From Paenibacillus polysaccharolyticus (GTDB lineage: Bacteria > Bacillota > Bacilli > Paenibacillales > Paenibacillaceae): a stretch of DNA of 64,000 nucleotides. The notes under the pieces were generated by a model that saw nothing but the letters and a program-made list of their open reading frames with translations, made no database searches and was not told the DNA's origin. The stretch covers positions 85,676 through 149,675 of the forward strand of contig NZ_FMVM01000012.1 in the NCBI RefSeq assembly GCF_900102085.1, read 5' to 3'. Position numbers and translations under genes: made by a program. Of the stretch, positions 25,931 through 34,294 are shown in pieces (within the stretch, counting starts at the first letter, position 1; each line of letters begins with the position of its first letter).

Positions 25931-26180
25931 TGATCTCACCGCTCTCCTCGTCAGCCGTGCCAAAAGGCTTCTTGCGAAGCTCCCCATCTTCTTCTACGAT
26001 CATCTCGATCTTACGTTCCACTTGTTCCAGCTTCAGGCCACATAACTGGGAAAGTTTCATTCCGCGCTGAAACAAATCAATCGCTTGCTCCAGAGGAACA
26101 TCCCCATGCTCCAGCTGACCTACGATGTCTTCTAATGCCGCCATTGCCTCTTCAAAATTCAGTTCCGGTTCATTCGCCAT
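25923..26180 (-). CDS. xseB: Exodeoxyribonuclease VII small subunit
   Basis: Small helical subunit of the single-strand-specific exonuclease. The motif FEEAMAALEDIVGQLEHGDV and LEQAIDLFQRGMKLSQLC is diagnostic. 85 aa with an acidic tail. It overlaps xseA by 11 bp upstream and ispA by 8 bp downstream. Confidence 0.95.
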   Translation of the reverse strand: MANEPELNFEEAMAALEDIVGQLEHGDVPLEQAIDLFQRGMKLSQLCGLKLEQVERKIEMIVEEDGELRKKPFGTADEESGEINE

Positions 26181-27534
26181 GGATGTTGTTGTCCTCCTTC
26201 ATTCCCCAGACCTGACAGTCCAGCTGTCCGTCCGCTAATTTGATCTTCACCGAGTCGCCCGGCTGTACATCATTTATGGATTTAATCAATTGCTGTTCCT
26301 GCTCATCGTAGACAAGACTATAACCACGTGACATTACCTTCAGCGGACTGAGTGCATCCAGATGCCTTACCAGTGACTTCCACTCTTGTTGCTTGCTACG
26401 TGTAATTGATCTCATCGCAAGTTCAAGTTGCTTACGAGCGGCTGCATTATCCCGGCGTGCTGTATTCACTTGTTCCCGAGGATTAAACCGCTGTAAAGCT
26501 GTCCGCAACCGTTCTTGTTTTTCTCCCGTCCATTTCATTCGTGTATCCACACTTCGTTGCAAGCGTTGATGTAACATATCCAGACGTTCTGTATGCTGCA
26601 TCAACGTTCTGCGCGGATGCACCAGCACGGGGGAGCGCTGAAGACGAGTTAGGCGTTCACGATGATATACGGCACGTTGCTTCAGACTGTTCTGTAACTG
26701 GCGCTGTCTTCGTGCAATCTGTTCCATCAGCTCTGCACGATTCGGCACAGCAAGTTCCGCTGCCGCTGTTGGTGTCGCAGCACGTAAATCGGAAGCAAAG
26801 TCTGCAATCGTAAAGTCCGTTTCATGACCAACCGCAGAGATCACTGGAATGGTTGAAGCTGCTATGGCTCGAGCTACAATTTCTTCATTAAAAGCCCACA
26901 GTTCTTCGAGTGATCCACCGCCCCGTCCTACAATAAGCACATCTGCTTCAGCCATATGGTTCAAGTTGTTTATTGCCTTGACGATGGATGGTGCAGCCCC
27001 TTTGCCTTGAACAAGCACCGGGTACAATACAACTTTAGCCGATGGATACCTTCGTTGCAGTGTGATTATAATGTCACGAACAGCCGCTCCTGTAGGAGAT
27101 GTTACAACACCAATCGTTTGTGGATAACTTGGGATGGGTCTTTTGCGAGCAGGAGAGAATAATCCTTCGTCCTCCAGTTTCTTTTTCAGCTGCTCATAAG
27201 CCAGATATAGACTGCCTATACCATCTGGCTGCATATGTGTCGCATAAAATTGATACTGCCCGTCGCGTTCATATACCGAAACGTTACCACGCGCAATAAC
27301 CCTTGCACCCTCCTTCGGTACAAAGGGTAAACGCTGATTATGCGATGCAAACATGATGGATTTAATCCGACTGTCCTTGTCCTTTAACGTAAAATACATG
27401 TGGCCGCTGGAGTGATGCGTGAAATTGGATATCTCTCCGCGCAGCCAGACGTCCGACAGAACCTGATCCGATTCCAGTTTCATCCGGATATATCGGTTCA
27501 GGTCTTTAATAGAGTAAATTTTTTGCTCTGCCAC
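26170..27534 (-). CDS. xseA: Exodeoxyribonuclease VII large subunit
   Basis: Catalytic subunit. An OB-fold nucleic-acid-binding domain (SNFTHHSSGHMYFTLKD) is followed by the catalytic core (IGVVTSPTGAAVRDI, LIVGRGGGSLEELWAFN, SAVGHETDFTIADFASD). A coiled-coil region then leads to a C-terminal domain (SRGYSLV). 454 aa is typical. The start is GTG 27534 with a modest AGG 9 nt before it, overlapping the end of the folD context. It follows folD by 10 bp. Confidence 0.95.
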   Translation of the reverse strand: MAEQKIYSIKDLNRYIRMKLESDQVLSDVWLRGEISNFTHHSSGHMYFTLKDKDSRIKSIMFASHNQRLPFVPKEGARVIARGNVSVYERDGQYQFYATHMQPDGIGSLYLAYEQLKKKLEDEGLFSPARKRPIPSYPQTIGVVTSPTGAAVRDIIITLQRRYPSAKVVLYPVLVQGKGAAPSIVKAINNLNHMAEADVLIVGRGGGSLEELWAFNEEIVARAIAASTIPVISAVGHETDFTIADFASDLRAATPTAAAELAVPNRAELMEQIARRQRQLQNSLKQRAVYHRERLTRLQRSPVLVHPRRTLMQHTERLDMLHQRLQRSVDTRMKWTGEKQERLRTALQRFNPREQVNTARRDNAAARKQLELAMRSITRSKQQEWKSLVRHLDALSPLKVMSRGYSLVYDEQEQQLIKSINDVQPGDSVKIKLADGQLDCQVWGMKEDNNIHGE

Positions 27535-27544
27535 AGACAGTTAC

Positions 27545-28402
27545 CTAGGCCAATCCGTGAGCGCGTTTTGCCGCGATCAGAGTGTTCTGCATCAGCATGG
27601 TGATCGTCATTGGACCCACGCCGCCGGGAACAGGTGTAATTGGGCCAGAGACTTCTTTTACACTTTCAAAATCTACATCCCCTGCGAGTTTTCCGTTATC
27701 CAAACGATTCATGCCGACATCGATCACAACAGCGCCTGGTTTAACATAATCGGCATCCACAAAATTGGCACGACCGATCGCTACGACCAGAATATCCGCT
27801 TGACGTGTAATTTCTTTCATATTAGCCGTACGGGAATGACACATCGTTACGGTTGCATTTTCACGTTGCAATAACAAGGACACCGGTTTACCTACAATGT
27901 TACTACGACCGATAACGACAGCGTGTTTACCGGACATTTCCAGACCCGTGCGTTTAATTAATTCAATGACACCTGCAGGTGTACATGGCAGCAAGCTGTC
28001 ATCACCGATAACCAGATTCCCCACATTCACTGGGTGGAATCCATCTACGTCTTTGTCTACAGCAATCGCATCGATTACCGCTTTCTCTTCAATGTGGCTC
28101 GGCAGTGGAAGCTGCACAAGAATACCATTGATGGACTTCTGATTGTTCAGCTTGTCCACGAGAGCTAGCAAATCCGCTTGCGATGTACTTGCATCCAACC
28201 GATGTACTTCAGAGTAAAAGCCGAGGTCATGACATGCTTTTTCCTTATTACGCACATAAACTTGAGAAGCCGGATCTTCCCCCACGAGCACAACAGCCAG
28301 ACCCGGCACTACTCCCTGTTCGCTTAGTTGTTTTACTTCTGCGGTCATGCTTGCGCGGAGCTCTTGGGATACTTCTTTACCGTTAATAATAGATGCTGTC
28401 AT
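27545..28402 (-). CDS. folD: Bifunctional methylenetetrahydrofolate dehydrogenase/cyclohydrolase
   Basis: Interconverts 5,10-methylene- and 10-formyl-tetrahydrofolate with NADP. The dehydrogenase/cyclohydrolase signature appears as GILVQLPLPSHI. The nucleotide fold is VVIGRSNIVGKPVSLLL, and the C-terminal motif is PVPGGVGPMTITML. 285 aa. AAGGGAGAG precedes the ATG. It leads the folD-xseA-xseB-ispA unit. Confidence 0.96.
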   Translation of the reverse strand: MTASIINGKEVSQELRASMTAEVKQLSEQGVVPGLAVVLVGEDPASQVYVRNKEKACHDLGFYSEVHRLDASTSQADLLALVDKLNNQKSINGILVQLPLPSHIEEKAVIDAIAVDKDVDGFHPVNVGNLVIGDDSLLPCTPAGVIELIKRTGLEMSGKHAVVIGRSNIVGKPVSLLLQRENATVTMCHSRTANMKEITRQADILVVAIGRANFVDADYVKPGAVVIDVGMNRLDNGKLAGDVDFESVKEVSGPITPVPGGVGPMTITMLMQNTLIAAKRAHGLA

Positions 28403-28504
28403 TGTAGTCTCTCTCCCTTATATGAACATATATTAGATAAAACGATCTAGATACATCCTTACAGAAAAGCTGGCTTGTATACTCTACTCCATCAGAATGT
28501 TCCC

Positions 28505-28957
28505 TCAGGATAATTTTTGCTTGATGCTATCCACTTCCTGAATCATGCGGCCAAGAACACCATTGACGAATTTGCCTGATTCATCTGTACCAAAGTACTT
28601 CGACAGTTCAATCGCTTCGTTGACAGAAACTTTTGCTGGTACATCATCACGGAATACCATCTCATAGGTGGACAAGCGCAAAATTTGGCGGTCTACACGA
28701 GACAATCGGCTTAGTTGCCAGCCTTTCAAATAATCCACAAGCAAACCATCAATCGCTTCCTTATGAGACCACGCACCTTGCACCATTTCGGTAACGTAGC
28801 TGCGCATTTTTTCTTCATCACGGATTTCAACTTCCGTTTCATTTTCCTCAGCCGCTTCATTAATCAGCATATTTACCGCTTCAGACGCGCTTACTTCATT
28901 CATTTCCATTTGATACAGACTCTGTACTGCAATTTCCCTTGCCAAACGTCTTTTCAT
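28505..28957 (-). CDS. nusB: Transcription antitermination protein NusB
   Basis: RNA-binding partner of NusE in antitermination on rRNA operons. KRRLAREIAVQSLYQMEM at the start, and RVDRQILRLSTYEM and VSVNEAIELSKYFG further on, are hallmarks. From ATG 28957 it has 150 aa; GGAGGCAGG precedes it. A 19-residue longer reading lacks a ribosome-binding site. An acidic insert (EAAEENETEVEIRDEE) lies near residue 45. Confidence 0.94.
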   Translation of the reverse strand: MKRRLAREIAVQSLYQMEMNEVSASEAVNMLINEAAEENETEVEIRDEEKMRSYVTEMVQGAWSHKEAIDGLLVDYLKGWQLSRLSRVDRQILRLSTYEMVFRDDVPAKVSVNEAIELSKYFGTDESGKFVNGVLGRMIQEVDSIKQKLS

Positions 28958-29172
28958 GTCCTGCCTCCTGCAGCGCTCAATCCCGAGCGTCATCATGCTT
29001 ATTTTAAAATTCAAGAAACCACTTCATTACCCTATACAGGATACCCATGGCTCCTCTCTGATATTGCGATCTCTTTTCACAAAAAAACCTGCGACACGTT
29101 TCCTCCAAAAATCGGGCAACTCAAACTACAGTTCTATTTTCGGAAGAAACATATTGCAGGGTTCTGATAGGC

Positions 29173-29406
29173 TTATTTGAACGGACGCCAGCGATCTCCA
29201 AGCCATTGTCGTAACTCTCCCCAAGGGATGAACGAGCCTAGCTTCTCATCGCTTCGTCTGCCAAATGTATACCCGATGAACACCAAAAGTGCAAAGAACA
29301 ACATATCCCAAAAACCGATCCAAACATAAAGAAATCCCAATAAAATACCAAAGGCAACGCCTAGAATACGTCCCTTGTAGCTATCCCAAAGCTCTTTCCA
29401 CAACAT
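29173..29406 (-). CDS. DUF2273 small membrane protein
   Basis: A 77-aa protein with two hydrophobic helices (ILGVAFGILLGFLYVWIGF and WDMLFFALLVFIGYTF) of the DUF2273 family, which usually accompanies AmaP and Asp23 proteins. It is thought to belong to the membrane-anchored alkaline-shock/envelope-stress complex. GAGGTGA precedes the ATG. It sits 14 bp behind amaP. Confidence 0.88.
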   Translation of the reverse strand: MLWKELWDSYKGRILGVAFGILLGFLYVWIGFWDMLFFALLVFIGYTFGRRSDEKLGSFIPWGELRQWLGDRWRPFK

Positions 29407-29420
29407 CAGTGAAACTCACC

Positions 29421-29960
29421 TCATTCCACGCGACTCTTGTAGTTAGGCGACTGGGTCACATTAGCGATATATACGGTTACAAAAGAAACAGGAATTCCTG
29501 TAATCTCTTGCACATGATCATGTATCGCCTTTTGCAGATCCGTAGTCAGCGCCGGAATAGGTGTCTCCCCATCCACAACAGCCCGAATCTTAATCTCCAG
29601 TCCTGACTCCACCACACGGATGCGCGCTTTGACGTCACGTACTCCACGAAAACGGGAAGTAGCCTTCAAACAGAGATTTTCAATTGTCTCCATTGAAATC
29701 TGAACATCCCCGAACTCGGTACGTTGATCCACAGAAGGTAACGAGCCACGCTCGCGGCGAATCGAGATGTAGAAAAAACGTAAACTCAGGACAAACAAAA
29801 TCGCTGCCGCGACAATGGACGCAACAATAACATTTTGTTCCTGCTGGTAATTCAATTCGTATGGCAGCACACCGCTAATCAGTAAGATTACCGCTGCCGA
29901 TATTGCTCCTACGCTTATGCTGTATATAAACAACAGAAGCCGATCCAGTATTTTAGCCAC
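29421..29960 (-). CDS. amaP: Alkaline shock response membrane anchor AmaP
   Basis: Anchors Asp23-type proteins to the membrane. Two N-terminal membrane helices (LLLFIYSISVGAISAAVILL and VIVASIVAAAILFVLSLRF) are followed by an Asp23/Gls24-like soluble domain (GDVQISMETIENLCLKATSR). The start is taken as GTG 29960 with GGGAGG 11 nt upstream; a GTG at 29969 is too close to that site. 179 aa. It is co-directional with the Asp23 gene, separated by a terminator-like pair of hairpins. Confidence 0.85.
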   Translation of the reverse strand: MAKILDRLLLFIYSISVGAISAAVILLISGVLPYELNYQQEQNVIVASIVAAAILFVLSLRFFYISIRRERGSLPSVDQRTEFGDVQISMETIENLCLKATSRFRGVRDVKARIRVVESGLEIKIRAVVDGETPIPALTTDLQKAIHDHVQEITGIPVSFVTVYIANVTQSPNYKSRVE

Positions 29961-30053
29961 GAACTGCACAGCCTCCCTTGCTCACTCACATTGCTTAACT
30001 GCTGAAAAGCTTAACGTTGATCACCTTGTCCGTCTCAAGTGCATAACGAAAGA

Positions 30054-30094
30054 CCCGTCCAAGACGGGATAACCCCCGACAGAAGTGCCGGGGG
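30054..30094 (-). terminator. Tandem hairpins after the Asp23 gene
   Basis: On the minus strand the CCCCCG/CGGGGG stem (30094-30073) is followed after four bases by CCCGTC/GACGGG (30068-30054), then TCTTTCGTT. The T run is poor, so this may be an attenuator or processing signal that lowers expression of amaP relative to asp23. Confidence 0.6.
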
Positions 30095-30106
30095 AAATCT
30101 GTCTTA

Positions 30107-30517
30107 TTATTTTACACGTTGCGTGTTCAGGTCGATCTCTTCCACCTTTTCAGCACTCTTGAACTGAACGTCATGAATGTGAACATTCACTTCATTTACG
30201 TTCAATCCTGTCATGTTTTCAATGGAGCGCTTCACGTTTTGTTGGATTTCAGTAGCAACCTGCGGCAAACGGTATCCATATTCAATAATAACGGAAACAT
30301 CCACTGCAGCTTCGCGTTGACCTACTTCAACCTTAACTCCTTTTGAAAGGTTTTTGCGGCCGAGCAATTCCGCGAATCCACCTGCGAATCCACCGCTCAT
30401 CCCAGCTACTCCTTTAACTTCCACAGTTGCAAGTCCAGCAATCACTTCGATAACTTCAGGTGCGATCTGGATTTCACCGATATCCGTGCGTTCAAATTCT
30501 GTCGGTAGTGTACTCAT
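30107..30517 (-). CDS. Asp23/Gls24 family envelope stress protein (YqhY-like)
   Basis: A 136-aa cytoplasmic protein of the Asp23 family: GEIQIAPEVIEVIAGLATVE, VKGVAGMSGGFAG and NVNEVNVHIHDV. In B. subtilis the homologue yqhY lies in the same accB-accC context and has been connected to acetyl-CoA carboxylase control. AAAGGTG lies 12 nt before the ATG, a long spacing. Hairpins lie on both sides of the gene. Confidence 0.9.
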   Translation of the reverse strand: MSTLPTEFERTDIGEIQIAPEVIEVIAGLATVEVKGVAGMSGGFAGGFAELLGRKNLSKGVKVEVGQREAAVDVSVIIEYGYRLPQVATEIQQNVKRSIENMTGLNVNEVNVHIHDVQFKSAEKVEEIDLNTQRVK

Positions 30518-30604
30518 AAATGTTCAACACACCTTTCGCGAGATAAGTTTGCGGCCATCCGTCAGGGTGCCGGTTCATTTTCAAAACACTCAGAACCCTT
30601 CCGG

Positions 30605-30665
30605 TCCGGCTTTACCGGAGCTCCTGCAACCATCCGCTAGAAGGCGGGCTTATCCGATGCAGGAG
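30605..30665 (-). other. Structured leader between accC and the Asp23 gene
   Basis: An 8-bp inverted repeat CTCCTGCA/TGCAGGAG (30621-30628, 30658-30665) has CCGC/GCGG inside. It adjoins a second perfect hairpin TCCGG-CTTTA-CCGGA (30605-30619). There is no T run, so a simple terminator is unlikely. It could be a 5' regulatory RNA or an RNA processing site. Confidence 0.5.
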
Positions 30666-30734
30666 ACATGCGCTCTTATTATTACATACTATATCATTTG
30701 GGCTAGATTATGACAAACAAGTCCAATATGACTG

Positions 30735-32078
30735 TTAAATCTCGTTTTCCTCGAGAAATTTAATATCAAAATCTCCGCGAATAAACGTTGGATGCTCCAG
30801 AAGTTTCTGATGGAAAGGAATCGTTGTTGAGATGCCTTCAATCGCGAATTCTGCCAAAGCACGCTTCATTTTGGCGATCGCTTCATCACGAGTTGCGCCC
30901 CAAACGATCAATTTTGCAATCATGGAGTCATAGAATGGTGAGATTGTGTAACCAGGGTACGCTGCGCTGTCTACCCGAACTCCAGGGCCACCCGGTGCAA
31001 GGTAAAAACCAATCTTGCCTGGTGCAGGCATAAAGTTACGGTCAGGATCTTCAGCGTTAATTCGGCATTCAATGGACCATCCGTTAATAACCACATCTTC
31101 CTGACGGAAAGATAACGGATTACCTTCGGCAACAGAGATCATTTCACGGATCAGATCGACACCCGTTACCATCTCGGTAACCGGATGTTCAACCTGAATA
31201 CGAGTATTCATCTCCATAAAGTAGAACTCCCCGTTTGGACTTAGAAGGAATTCCAGTGTACCGGCTCCGGAGTAATTCACCGCAAGTGCAGCTCGCACAG
31301 CAGCTTCTCCCATGAGCGTACGGACTTCCTCGTTGATCACAGGACACGGTGCTTCCTCAACAAGCTTCTGACGACGGCGCTGAACCGAACAATCACGCTC
31401 GCCAAGATGCACGGCATTGCCGTGTTTGTCAGCCATAATCTGAATTTCAACGTGCTTCATGCCTGTCAGGAATTTCTCCAGATACACACCGGCGTTCCCG
31501 AATGCTTTCTGAGCTTCCTGCTGTGCAGCCGTGATTTGTTTTACCAATTGCTCTTCGTTTTCAGCGATCCGAATCCCTTTACCCCCACCACCAGCGGTAG
31601 CTTTGATAATGACAGGATACCCGATATCACGTCCAATCATAATCGCTTCTTCGGTAGTTTCTACAAGGCCGTCTGATCCAGGAATAACAGGTACGCCTGC
31701 ATCCTTCATCGTCTGTTTCGCTACAGCCTTGTCACCCATCTTGGTAATAGCTTCCGGTGAAGGACCAATGAATGTAATGTTGCAGGAATCACAGATTTCC
31801 GCAAAATCAGCATTCTCTGCCAAGAAGCCGTATCCAGGGTGGATGGCGTCACATTCCGTCAAAGTAGCTACACTCATCAGGTTAGTAAAGTTAAGATAAC
31901 TGTCTTTAGACAGTGTTGGTCCGATACAGTAGGCCTCGTCTGCAAGACGGACATGCAAGGAATCTTTGTCCGCTTCCGAGTAAACAGCCACTGTCGAAAT
32001 GCCAAGCTCGCGGCAGGCACGAATAATGCGCACAGCAATCTCACCACGATTGGCAATCAATATTTTATGGAATTTCAT
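30735..32078 (-). CDS. accC: Acetyl-CoA carboxylase biotin carboxylase subunit
   Basis: Carboxylates biotin on AccB using ATP and bicarbonate, the first half of malonyl-CoA synthesis. The ATP-grasp region contains KATAGGGGKGIRIA, and the catalytic segments include MNTRIQVEHPVTEMVTG. 447 aa. GAAGGAGGAC precedes the ATG. It is 53 bp behind accB. The carboxyltransferase genes accDA are not in the window. Confidence 0.97.
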   Translation of the reverse strand: MKFHKILIANRGEIAVRIIRACRELGISTVAVYSEADKDSLHVRLADEAYCIGPTLSKDSYLNFTNLMSVATLTECDAIHPGYGFLAENADFAEICDSCNITFIGPSPEAITKMGDKAVAKQTMKDAGVPVIPGSDGLVETTEEAIMIGRDIGYPVIIKATAGGGGKGIRIAENEEQLVKQITAAQQEAQKAFGNAGVYLEKFLTGMKHVEIQIMADKHGNAVHLGERDCSVQRRRQKLVEEAPCPVINEEVRTLMGEAAVRAALAVNYSGAGTLEFLLSPNGEFYFMEMNTRIQVEHPVTEMVTGVDLIREMISVAEGNPLSFRQEDVVINGWSIECRINAEDPDRNFMPAPGKIGFYLAPGGPGVRVDSAAYPGYTISPFYDSMIAKLIVWGATRDEAIAKMKRALAEFAIEGISTTIPFHQKLLEHPTFIRGDFDIKFLEENEI

Positions 32079-32131
32079 TTCGTCTTTGTCCTCCTTCGAA
32101 GCTCATGCGGCTGCTATAAACCTGTAAACCG

Positions 32132-32608
32132 TTATTCCGGTTTTACCAGGAACAGAGGCTGTCCGTATTCGACAAGCTGTCCATTTTCAACCAGCACTTC
32201 AACGATTTCTCCCTTGATGTCCGCATCAAGCTCGTTCATCAGTTTCATGGCTTCGATGATGCATACCGTTGTTTTCTCAACAACTTTATCACCCACACTC
32301 ACAAAAGAACCAGCTTCCGGTGAGGAAGCTCTGTAAAATGTACCTACCATCGGAGATACAATTTTATGTAAATGACTTGTTGTATCGGCTTGCGGGGCAG
32401 CCTCGCTAACCACTGCGGTAGCAGCAGGTTGCACCTGAGGAGCAGCAATCACTTGCGGTTGTACGGCAGCAGCCTGTACGAACTCCGTTTTACCTGGTTT
32501 GCGAATCGACAAACGTGATCCTTCATTTTCAATTTCCAATTCCTGAACAGAACTTTCATCAACCAATTTGATCAGTTCTTTAATTTCGCTCAATTTAAAC
32601 ATTTCCAT
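32132..32608 (-). CDS. accB: Biotin carboxyl carrier protein
   Basis: Carries the biotin that shuttles carboxylate in acetyl-CoA carboxylase. The C-terminal biotinyl domain has the modified lysine in EAMKLMNEL. The N-terminal helix (LSEIKELIKLVDESSVQEL) is followed by an Ala/Pro/Gln-rich linker. 158 aa. AAGGAGTG precedes the ATG. It has its own promoter after the spoIIIAH terminator. Confidence 0.96.
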   Translation of the reverse strand: MEMFKLSEIKELIKLVDESSVQELEIENEGSRLSIRKPGKTEFVQAAAVQPQVIAAPQVQPAATAVVSEAAPQADTTSHLHKIVSPMVGTFYRASSPEAGSFVSVGDKVVEKTTVCIIEAMKLMNELDADIKGEIVEVLVENGQLVEYGQPLFLVKPE

Positions 32609-32664
32609 TATTCACTCCTTCGGCATCATGCCAGTCTCACGAGGACGGTCATATGGCTTTTAGT

Positions 32665-32673
32665 ATTATATCA
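32665..32673 (-). promoter_or_regulatory. Extended -10 promoter of accB-accC
   Basis: TGATATAAT on the minus strand is a full extended -10. The -35 region (CTTTCC-like) is weak. It lies 57 bp before the accB ATG. Confidence 0.5.
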
Positions 32674-32690
32674 TAATCATTAAAAATGGA

Positions 32691-32727
32691 AAGAGCCCGA
32701 GAGTCGAACAGGCTCCCGGGGCTTCCT
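32691..32727 (-). terminator. Probable terminator of the spoIIIA operon
   Basis: AGCCCCGGGAG pairs imperfectly with CTCTCGGGCT on the minus strand, followed by TTTCCATTTTT. Confidence 0.55.
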
Positions 32728-32741
32728 TATCACATTTCCGA

Positions 32742-33572
32742 TTACTGTTCTGTGACATATTGCACGCTGATTTTGTTCTGTGATACAGACAATTCTTTCA
32801 TAACCAGATCAACAATAGAAACCGCCTGTTTAACGTCAAGTTTGTCACTCAGAACCACCACTTTATACTTGTCAGCCTCTTCTTGAACGACTGCATTTGC
32901 GAATTGCTGGGAAAGTGTCTCTTCAATGCCTGTAATTTTGGCTTCTTTATCTTCAAGTACCCGGAGCTGTTCTGTTGCTTTTGCATTTTCTTCCGGTGTT
33001 TTACTAAGATCTCCTGCAATGGTCATCAATTCCTCGTACTTACGGTTGTTACTCTCTTCACGCTGCCACTGGTAATTCTGGAACTGACTGCTTGCCGACA
33101 CAGCCGTATTTTGCTGTTCCATCTCTTTTAGCACTTCTTCATCTGTTTTAGCAGCAGTCCCCTCTGTTTTCCCTTCCGTTGCTGGGGTAGTCACCGCTCC
33201 TTTTTCCGCACTACTTTCTGACTTTTGATCCGTTTCTCCTTCTTTGCTGCCTGGTTCAGTAGCAGGTGTTTTTTCTGTGCTTCCGGCTTCCTTACCTTCT
33301 GCGCCAGTAGTGTTCTCAGCCGGGGTCGCCGCACCGGAATCACCCTTAATCTCTCCGCTGTTCACGACCTCGTTGATCACCAGACCTTCTGTTGGATCAA
33401 GAATACCAGCAGTTTCCTTTGCCTCGCCTTGTTTCATCGCATCTACTTGCTGGCTGTCTGCTACAGGGGGATTAACGGGCCCGGAATCTTCAGTAAAGAG
33501 ATAATAGGCGGACAAGATAACCATTAGACTCAGCATGGAAACGAGCCATATTGTTTGACGTTTGTTATTCAT
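32742..33572 (-). CDS. spoIIIAH: Stage III sporulation protein AH
   Basis: Mother-cell membrane protein whose extracellular domain binds forespore SpoIIQ and forms part of the channel between the two cells. The transmembrane helix (IWLVSMLSLMVILSAYYLF) is at 8-26. A Glu/Thr/Lys-rich low-complexity linker spans about 45-155, then the conserved domain (SSQFQNYQWQREESNNRKYE to the end). At 276 aa it is longer than the B. subtilis protein because of the linker. GAGGAGG precedes the ATG. Confidence 0.94.
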   Translation of the reverse strand: MNNKRQTIWLVSMLSLMVILSAYYLFTEDSGPVNPPVADSQQVDAMKQGEAKETAGILDPTEGLVINEVVNSGEIKGDSGAATPAENTTGAEGKEAGSTEKTPATEPGSKEGETDQKSESSAEKGAVTTPATEGKTEGTAAKTDEEVLKEMEQQNTAVSASSQFQNYQWQREESNNRKYEELMTIAGDLSKTPEENAKATEQLRVLEDKEAKITGIEETLSQQFANAVVQEEADKYKVVVLSDKLDVKQAVSIVDLVMKELSVSQNKISVQYVTEQ

Positions 33573-33640
33573 TTAGAAGTTCCTCCTCAAAAATAGGGTT
33601 GATTCTGACAACACATCTCTTCTTATCATCATTCAAAGCT

Positions 33641-34279
33641 TTAATCCTGTTTGCGCGGAACAACCGAGATCCGGTAAGCCGCTACGTTCAAACCTTTTTC
33701 AACGGCATCTGTAATGAGGTCTTTCACAACCTTGTTCTCTGCACCTTTTGCCACCACCAGCACTCCGCGGATTTGCGGTTTCAGCTTTTTCGTGACAATG
33801 GGTGTCTGATCCCCTGATAATTCATACGTAATGATCTCACCGTCACGGGTATATTGCGTCATATGCCGTTTACCGCCATTGGCATCCGTCTCTTCGGTAA
33901 GCTGCTGTGAATCTTTGACGTTCCGCTGCACCACGAGTTCTTCCGTAGAATCCACGGTAACCATCACATCCACAGTGCCTACACCAACGATATTTTCCAA
34001 CACGCCTTTGATCTTGTCTTCGAATGCCACTTCAATCGCCTGAAAAGGGTTTTCTTCCAACAAACCATTTTGCATCGTCGACATGGAAGTAGCTTGTTCT
34101 GGTGGTTCACGACCGATGTTTTCAGAATCGATCTTTTTGACGTTGACAAAGGAATTAAAGAGCATGATGCCCACACCGATCAGTCCCAAAATGATTAACC
34201 ACCGTAAGGTTTGACTGCGCTTCGCACCACCTTCACCGCCACCCATCCAGCTTTCCAGCTTTTTGAACCAGTGTTTCAT
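33641..34279 (-). CDS. spoIIIAG: Stage III sporulation protein AG
   Basis: Ring-forming component of the SpoIIIA-SpoIIQ channel. One transmembrane helix (WLIILGLIGVGIMLFNSFV, about 28-46) precedes a ring-building domain with VEVAFEDKIKGVLENIVGVG and a C-terminal IRGVLVVAKGAENKVVKDLI. 212 aa. AAGGAGGCGG precedes the ATG. It is the seventh gene of the operon. Confidence 0.95.
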   Translation of the reverse strand: MKHWFKKLESWMGGGEGGAKRSQTLRWLIILGLIGVGIMLFNSFVNVKKIDSENIGREPPEQATSMSTMQNGLLEENPFQAIEVAFEDKIKGVLENIVGVGTVDVMVTVDSTEELVVQRNVKDSQQLTEETDANGGKRHMTQYTRDGEIITYELSGDQTPIVTKKLKPQIRGVLVVAKGAENKVVKDLITDAVEKGLNVAAYRISVVPRKQD

Positions 34280-34294
34280 CGGACCGCCTCCTTT

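Noticed and set aside
29027..29068. Thirteen-codon ORF upstream of nusB
   Set aside because: GAGGAG is only two bases from its ATG, too close for efficient initiation, and nothing supports its expression.
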